Assembly: GCA_905235425.1 (NCBI GenBank) | Contig: CAJOKY010000054.1 | Coordinates: forward strand, 1 to 10,607 | Origin: an uncultured Selenomonadaceae bacterium | GTDB lineage: Bacteria; Bacillota; Negativicutes; Selenomonadales; Selenomonadaceae | Reading direction: 5' to 3' | DNA length: 10,607 bases | Shown: positions 7,234 through 10,607 of the stretch, piece by piece | Position numbering within the stretch: position 1 is the first letter of the stretch | How the letters are laid out: each line of letters opens with the position of its first letter | Position numbers and translations under genes: made by a program | Notes under the pieces: model-generated | What the model saw: only the letters and a program-made list of their open reading frames with translations | Told to the model about the DNA's origin: nothing | Database searches by the model: none

Positions 7234-7303
7234 TTCAATGCGTAGTTTATGCACAACACGCTGTAAATCATCACGCATTGCGCATCACGCATAACGCATT
7301 GAA
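7234..7303. repeat. Heptad repeat array F with terminal inverted repeat (rpsG/fusA gap)
   Basis: On the minus strand, nine 7-nt windows from 7299 to 7237 stay in phase: ATGCGTT, ATGCGTG, ATGCGCA and ATGCGTG, four degenerate units, then ACGCATT, which is the first motif inverted. The ends form a perfect 10-bp inverted repeat, TTCAATGCGT (7234-7243) and ACGCATTGAA (7294-7303), closing a 50-nt loop. One arm starts immediately after the rpsG stop codon and the other touches the fusA ribosome binding site (7228-7234). The same ATGCGT/ACGCAT words form the short inverted repeat between rplW and rplB. Confidence 0.85.
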
Positions 7304-7774
7304 TTACCAGCGGTAGTGGGCAAAAGCCTTATTCGCCTCTGCCATTTTGTGTGTATCTTCTTTTTTCTTAATGGATGCACCGACATTGTTTGACGCGTCA
7401 ATTAATTCGGCTGAAAGTCTTGCGTCCATTGTCTTTTCTCCGCGCAGTCTGGCATAATTTACAAGCCAGCGTATTCCCAAAGTTTGCCGTCTTTCGGGGC
7501 GAACTTCTACGGGAACTTGGTAGTTTGCACCGCCTACTCGACGTGCGCGTACTTCCAAAGTCGGCATTACGTTTCTGAGCGCCGTCTCGAAAACTTCCAA
7601 CGGGTCTTTACCTGTTTTCTCTTTTATGGTTTCAAATGCATCATATACTACCCTTTGTGCCACGCTTTTTTTGCCTGACAGCATTACTTTATTGATGAAT
7701 TTTGTAACCGTCTTTGAATGGTAAAGGGGATCCGGCAGAACGTCACGTTTCGGCACTGAACCTTTTCTCGGCAT
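7304..7774 (-). CDS. rpsG: 30S ribosomal protein S7
   Basis: S7 nucleates assembly of the 30S head and contacts E-site tRNA. The 156-residue protein is of standard length and begins MPRKGSVPKRDVLPDPLY. Conserved blocks include the LEVRARRVGGANYQVPVEV region with its beta-hairpin (about 74-92), RLRGEKTMDARLSAELIDA (about 110-128) and the C-terminal EDTHKMAEANKAFAHYRW. The start chosen is ATG at 7774-7772. AAAGGAG is about 11 nt upstream, on the long side. An in-frame GTG at 7795 would translate through that site and add seven untypical residues. The gap to rpsL is 31 nt and contains no repeat. Confidence 0.97.
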   Translation of the reverse strand: MPRKGSVPKRDVLPDPLYHSKTVTKFINKVMLSGKKSVAQRVVYDAFETIKEKTGKDPLEVFETALRNVMPTLEVRARRVGGANYQVPVEVRPERRQTLGIRWLVNYARLRGEKTMDARLSAELIDASNNVGASIKKKEDTHKMAEANKAFAHYRW

Positions 7775-7805
7775 ACTGCAGTTTGCTCCTTTCACTTACC
7801 ACATA

Positions 7806-8189
7806 TTACTTTTTCTTCGGTTTCGCTTTCTTCGCGCCGTACTTCGATCTTGATTGATTTCTGTCTTGAACGCCTGCGGTATCAAGCGAGCCGCGAATAA
7901 TATGGTAACGAACGCCCGGCAAATCCTTTACACGTCCGCCGCGAATCAATACCACGCTGTGTTCCTGCAAATTATGACCTATGCCGGGTATGTACGCCGT
8001 AACTTCTATGCTGTTCGTCAAGCGTACACGGGCAACTTTTCTCAATGCCGAATTAGGTTTCTTAGGTGTTGTCGTGTAAACACGAGTGCAAACGCCGCGT
8101 TTTTGCGGGCACTCTTTAAGAGCCGGTGCAGTTGATTTTTCTGTTACACTTTGACGCCCTTTTCTTACCAACTGATTTATCGAAGGCAT
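7806..8189 (-). CDS. rpsL: 30S ribosomal protein S12
   Basis: S12 lies at the decoding centre and controls translational accuracy; it is the classic site of streptomycin-resistance substitutions. The 127-residue protein begins MPSINQLVRKGRQ and contains TTTPKKPNSALRKVARVRLTN and the loop RGGRVKDLPGVRYH. Lys43 and Lys88, the two usual resistance positions, are both the wild-type lysine, so no resistance is predicted from this gene. Asp89, the residue methylthiolated by RimO in E. coli, is present. ATG at 8189-8187 has AAGGAGG 7 nt upstream; an upstream in-frame start would read through that site. It is first in the operon, about 45 nt downstream of the predicted transcription start. Confidence 0.98.
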   Translation of the reverse strand: MPSINQLVRKGRQSVTEKSTAPALKECPQKRGVCTRVYTTTPKKPNSALRKVARVRLTNSIEVTAYIPGIGHNLQEHSVVLIRGGRVKDLPGVRYHIIRGSLDTAGVQDRNQSRSKYGAKKAKPKKK

Positions 8190-8235
8190 CCCTCGTCCTC
8201 CTTTCACCTAAAAATTTTTTGACTTTCTCAAAAAC

Positions 8236-8271
8236 ACGCGCAATGATATCATTGGCAAAATGTCTTGTCAA
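8236..8271 (-). promoter_or_regulatory. Promoter of the rpsL (str) operon
   Basis: On the minus strand a perfect -35 box TTGACA (8271-8266) is followed by exactly 17 nt and a -10 box TATCAT (8248-8243). The -10 is preceded by TG at the extended -10 position (TGATATCAT). Transcription should start near 8236, leaving a leader of about 45 nt before the rpsL ATG. This is a strong sigma-70/SigA-type promoter, as expected for an operon of translation genes, and the only near-consensus promoter I found upstream of the ribosomal genes. Confidence 0.85.
8241..8254. promoter_or_regulatory. 14-bp perfect palindrome over the rpsL -10 box, possible operator
   Basis: CAATGATATCATTG equals its own reverse complement and covers the whole -10 box of the rpsL promoter. 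A dimeric repressor bound here would block RNA polymerase. A palindrome of this size can also arise by chance in AT-rich DNA, especially when it includes TATCAT. No second copy was seen in the window, so the operator role is speculative. Confidence 0.3.
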
Positions 8272-8442
8272 CCCACGCCAAATCTACACTTTTAATTACA
8301 CTGCGTCTTGTGGACAGCTGAAAAAACAGCCGCATTCCAGCTATTGACAAATTGGATTTTTCGTGAAACAGATTCTTTATCCCGCTGAAAAATCCTTTTT
8401 TTGAAAAAGTTTTTTCTAAAATTTTTATTGTTGAAAGAAAAA

Positions 8443-8451
8443 TGTTATACT
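8443..8451 (+). promoter_or_regulatory. Extended -10 promoter candidate for kdsA
   Basis: TGTTATACT contains TG-N-TATACT, an extended -10 element five of six bases from TATAAT. The -35 region at 16-18 nt spacing is only T-rich (8422-8428), but extended -10 promoters tolerate this, and the upstream A/T tracts could help. Transcription would start near 8458, about 38 nt before the predicted TTG start of kdsA. A TTGAAA at 8431 is too close to be its -35. Confidence 0.55.
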
Positions 8452-8495
8452 GTAAAAAATTTCGGTTTAAATTTAAAAATATGGAGATGAGAAAT

Positions 8496-9299
8496 TTGCA
8501 TAAGGTTAAAATCGGAAACATTGAATTTGGCGGCGGTAAATTGGTTTTGCTTGCCGGTCCTTGCGTATTGGAAGGTTACGAACGCAGTTTGAAAATCGGT
8601 CGTCGTACAAAAGAAATTGCCGACAAGCTCGGCATTCCCTACATTTTTAAGGCGTCGTTTGATAAAGCCAACCGCTCTTCTATAAAAAGTTTTCGCGGTC
8701 CCGGTCTGGAAGAAGGCTTAAAAATTCTTGCCGCAATTAAATCTGAATTAAACGTGCCGATTGTCACGGACATTCATGAAACCTATCAAGCTGCGCGGGT
8801 TGCGGAAGTTGCCGACATTTTACAAATACCCGCGTTTCTTTGCAGACAAACAGATTTACTTGTAGCGGCGGCTAAAACCGGCAAAGTTGTCAACGTAAAA
8901 AAAGGGCAATTTCTTTCGCCGTATGAAATGAAAAATATCGTAATTAAGTTGGAAGAAAGCGGCACGAATAAAATTTTGCTGACAGAGCGCGGTACGTGTT
9001 TCGGTTATAATAATTTGGTAGTGGACTTTCGCGGCTTGGTGACAATGCGCGGTTTTGGATATCCCGTGATTTTCGACGGCACGCACAGCGTACAACTGCC
9101 GGGCGGCGCGGGTACGAGTTCAAGCGGTCAACGTGAATTTATTCCGTACTTGACGCGAGCGGCGGCGGCAGTAGGTATTGACGGTTTATTTTTGGAAGTT
9201 CACGATAATCCGGACGAGGCGCTGTCGGACGGCGCTAATATGGTAAAGCTTGACAACTTGGAAGATTTATTGAAAAATGTGTTAGCTGTTAGCTGTTAG
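8496..9299 (+). CDS. kdsA: 3-deoxy-D-manno-octulosonate 8-phosphate synthase, metal-dependent type
   Basis: KdsA condenses phosphoenolpyruvate with arabinose 5-phosphate to give Kdo 8-phosphate in the cytoplasm. Landmarks are KASFDKANRSSI (52-63), FRGPGLEEG (66-74) and FLCRQTDLL (114-122). The four metal ligands of the Aquifex-type enzyme are all present: Cys23 in AGPC, His197, Glu234 and Asp245. The start chosen is TTG at 8496, 9 nt after GGAG (8483-8486). In-frame ATGs at 8442, 8481 and 8487 lie upstream of, within or too close to that site, and 8442 overlaps the promoter candidate. The last five residues (LAVSC) and the TAG stop are encoded by heptad repeats. The C-terminus is about 12 residues shorter than the Aquifex enzyme, though the catalytic residues are untouched. 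Confidence 0.95.
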   Translation: MHKVKIGNIEFGGGKLVLLAGPCVLEGYERSLKIGRRTKEIADKLGIPYIFKASFDKANRSSIKSFRGPGLEEGLKILAAIKSELNVPIVTDIHETYQAARVAEVADILQIPAFLCRQTDLLVAAAKTGKVVNVKKGQFLSPYEMKNIVIKLEESGTNKILLTERGTCFGYNNLVVDFRGLVTMRGFGYPVIFDGTHSVQLPGGAGTSSSGQREFIPYLTRAAAAVGIDGLFLEVHDNPDEALSDGANMVKLDNLEDLLKNVLAVSC

Positions 9300-9379
9300 C
9301 TGTTATGTGTTAGAAGGTAGAAGGTAGGAGGTAGAGGGTAGCAACTACTAACTACTTACTACTCACTACTCACTAAAAA
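9282..9379. repeat. Heptad repeat array G (3' end of kdsA and kdsA/kdsD gap)
   Basis: Fourteen consecutive 7-nt units fall in two facing halves. First come TTAGCTG three times and TTATGTG, then TAGAAGG-type units grading through GTAGGAG and GTAGAGG to GTAGCAA (9282-9344). Then come CTACTAA, CTACTTA, CTACTCA twice and CTAAAAA (9345-9379). It combines the unit families of arrays E, D and A. It starts inside the kdsA reading frame, gives kdsA its stop, and ends where the AAAAGG ribosome binding site of kdsD begins. GGTAGGAGGTAGAG is shared with array D, and an 18-nt stretch (9358-9375) with array A (413-430). Confidence 0.93.
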
Positions 9380-9389
9380 GGTTTAAAAA

Positions 9390-10358
9390 ATGATAAAAGA
9401 AAGAGCGATTGAAACTTTAAAAATTGAAGCGGCGGCGATTGAAGATTTAATTAACCGCGTCGACGAAGAATTTGTACGCGCCATTGAAGAGATTTTAAAA
9501 TGTCGCGGCAGAATAGTTGTAACCGGCATGGGAAAATCCGGTCACGTCGGCAGAAAAATTGCGGCTACCTTCGCGTCTACCGGCACGCCGGCTTTTTTCC
9601 TTCACCCTGCCGAAGCCTATCACGGTGATTTGGGTATGATAACTTCAAACGATATCGTCATAGCCATTTCAAACAGTGGCGAATCTTCCGAAATTGTAAA
9701 TATCTTGCCGATAATTCGCAGAATCGGCGCGCAGATTATAGCAATGTGCGGCAGGCGTACCTCGTCACTCGGCAAGAATGCTGATTTTTTTATTAACATA
9801 GGCGTTGAACGTGAAGCCTGTTCATTGGGACTTGCTCCTACCGCGTCAACTACCGCAACTTTGGCAATGGGCGACGCTATGGCAATGGCGCTTATGGATG
9901 AAAAAAAATTTACTTCGCAAGACTACGCTCTGTTTCATCCCGGCGGCGCATTGGGCAGAAAACTTTTGCTTACCGTTGGCGACGTTATGCACAGCGGCGA
10001 CGATAACCCCATTGTCAAAATCGGCGCTACGGTTAAAGACGCGCTTTTTGAAATGACTGAAAAAGGTCTCGGCGCGGTTTCTGTTGTCGACGAAAATAAA
10101 AAGTTTGTCGGTCTCGTTACGGACGGAATTATCCGCCGCGCATTGGAGAAGGATAAAAATTTTATCGACGAGCCGGTTGAACATATTATGAAAGAAGAGC
10201 CGCTTATTATAAGTGCCGACAAATTAGCGGCGGCGGCACTTTCCGTAATGGAGAAACATCAGCCGCGCCCCGTTACCGTGTTGCCGGTAGTTGACTCTGA
10301 TAATAATCCTTTAGGCATTGTTCACATTACTGACTTATTGCGGCAAGGTATTATGTAG
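9390..10358 (+). CDS. kdsD: Arabinose-5-phosphate isomerase (KdsD/KpsF family)
   Basis: The enzyme interconverts ribulose 5-phosphate and arabinose 5-phosphate, the KdsA co-substrate. The 322-residue protein has an N-terminal SIS domain (about 35-170) and two CBS domains (about 198-255 and 265-320), the standard architecture. The four residues described as catalytic in E. coli KdsD (Lys59, His88, Glu111, His193) align at a constant offset with Lys49 in GMGKSGH, His78 in YHGDLG, Glu101 in SNSGESSE and His183 in FHPGGALG. ATG at 9390 is preceded by AAAAGG, a modest ribosome binding site formed at the end of the repeat array. kdsC follows after 27 nt. The chromosomal KdsD role is favoured by its place between kdsA and kdsC. 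Confidence 0.96.
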   Translation: MIKERAIETLKIEAAAIEDLINRVDEEFVRAIEEILKCRGRIVVTGMGKSGHVGRKIAATFASTGTPAFFLHPAEAYHGDLGMITSNDIVIAISNSGESSEIVNILPIIRRIGAQIIAMCGRRTSSLGKNADFFINIGVEREACSLGLAPTASTTATLAMGDAMAMALMDEKKFTSQDYALFHPGGALGRKLLLTVGDVMHSGDDNPIVKIGATVKDALFEMTEKGLGAVSVVDENKKFVGLVTDGIIRRALEKDKNFIDEPVEHIMKEEPLIISADKLAAAALSVMEKHQPRPVTVLPVVDSDNNPLGIVHITDLLRQGIM

Positions 10359-10385
10359 TTTACAAAAAATTTTGGAGGCGACGGC

Positions 10386-10607
10386 ATGAAAATTTCTGTT
10401 GATGCATTTGAAAGAGCGCGTAAAGTCGAACTGATAATTTTTGACGTTGACGGTGTACTTACCGACGGCAAAATTTACATGGGAATTAACGGCGAAGTTT
10501 TTAAAGCGTTTAATTGTCATGACGGTTTCGGCATAACCAATGCACACAAACTTGGTCTTAAGACGGCGATAATTACCGGCAGAAATTCCCCCTGCACTGC
10601 GAACAGA
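10386..10607 (+). CDS. kdsC: Kdo 8-phosphate phosphatase (3' end outside window)
   Basis: KdsC, a HAD-superfamily phosphatase usually about 170-190 residues long, removes phosphate from Kdo 8-phosphate to release Kdo, which is then CMP-activated for LPS inner-core synthesis. The first 74 residues are visible. FDVDGVLTDG (19-28) holds the nucleophile Asp20 and acid/base Asp22 of HAD motif I, and ITGR (63-66) holds the motif II threonine. KIYMGINGEVFKAFNCHDGFG between them matches the KdsC pattern. ATG at 10386 lies 7 nt after GGAGG (10374-10378). It completes the kdsA-kdsD-kdsC order, in which lipopolysaccharide transport genes often follow, but none can be seen here. Confidence 0.95.
   Translation, partial: MKISVDAFERARKVELIIFDVDGVLTDGKIYMGINGEVFKAFNCHDGFGITNAHKLGLKTAIITGRNSPCTANR

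Larger units (their letters stand above)
8190..8495. other. Divergent promoter spacer between rpsL and kdsA
   Basis: This 306-nt region has no convincing gene. It holds the rpsL promoter and palindrome (8241-8271) and the kdsA promoter candidate (about 8443-8451). It also has a small inverted repeat TTTTTGA/TCAAAAA (8216-8222 and 8228-8234) in the rpsL leader, a short GCTG/CAGC hairpin near 8317-8330, and A/T-rich tracts at 8390-8440. It is the only sizeable intergenic region of the window without heptad repeats. Confidence 0.8.

Noticed and set aside
7806..8189. Streptomycin-resistance substitution in S12
   Set aside because: Lys43 and Lys88 and their surrounding motifs are wild type.
8344..8349. 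TTGACA on the plus strand as a -35 box for kdsA
   Set aside because: No -10-like hexamer occurs 16-19 nt downstream (AACAGA, ACAGAT and similar words only), and the position is far from the better extended -10.
8442..8495. KdsA starting at the ATG at 8442, 8481 or 8487
   Set aside because: 8442 overlaps the extended -10 element, 8481 has no upstream site and contains part of the GGAG, and 8487 is only a base away from it. TTG at 8496 has 9-nt spacing.
9282..9379. Insertion-sequence remnant or mobile-element end at kdsA/kdsD
   Set aside because: No transposase fragment or target duplication is visible; the segment is fully explained by consecutive 7-nt units.

Overview
This window carries the 5' part of a classic streptomycin/S10 ribosomal super-operon on the minus strand (rpsL, rpsG, fusA, tuf, rpsJ, rplC, rplD, rplW, rplB, rpsS, and rplV cut by the left edge). 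On the plus strand, divergent from rpsL, is a Kdo (lipopolysaccharide inner-core sugar) cluster: kdsA, kdsD, and kdsC cut by the right edge. A contiguous Firmicutes-type str+S10 gene order, strong AGGAGG Shine-Dalgarno sequences and Kdo genes together fit a diderm Firmicute of the Negativicutes best. This is inference from gene content and protein style, not a phylogeny.

Layout, read along transcription. A 306-nt divergent spacer (8190-8495) holds a near-consensus minus-strand promoter for rpsL, with a 14-bp palindrome across its -10 box, and an extended -10 candidate for kdsA. Leftward from it come S12, S7, EF-G, EF-Tu, S10, L3, L4, L23, L2, S19 and L22. Rightward come Kdo-8-phosphate synthase, arabinose-5-phosphate isomerase and Kdo-8-phosphate phosphatase, the three consecutive dedicated enzymes of Kdo supply. 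All coding sequences look intact and ordinary, except that kdsA has an altered, short C-terminus. Six of the 14 genes start with TTG or GTG.

The unusual content is between the genes. Every gap longer than 40 nt between co-directional genes (seven gaps: rpsS/rplV, rplB/rplW, rplC/rplD, tuf/rpsJ, fusA/tuf, rpsG/fusA and kdsA/kdsD) contains degenerate tandem repeats with a strict 7-nt period, or a minimal inverted pair of the same type. Gaps of 31 nt or less and the divergent promoter spacer contain none. Several arrays consist of TAGNNNN units followed by CTANNNN units, so either strand's transcript could fold back on itself. The arrays often end beside the next gene's Shine-Dalgarno, and they supply the TAG stop codons of rpsS and kdsA. 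They resemble the heptanucleotide STRR repeats known from filamentous cyanobacteria. Finding such a dispersed system inside a ribosomal super-operon of a probable Negativicute is the main point of interest.
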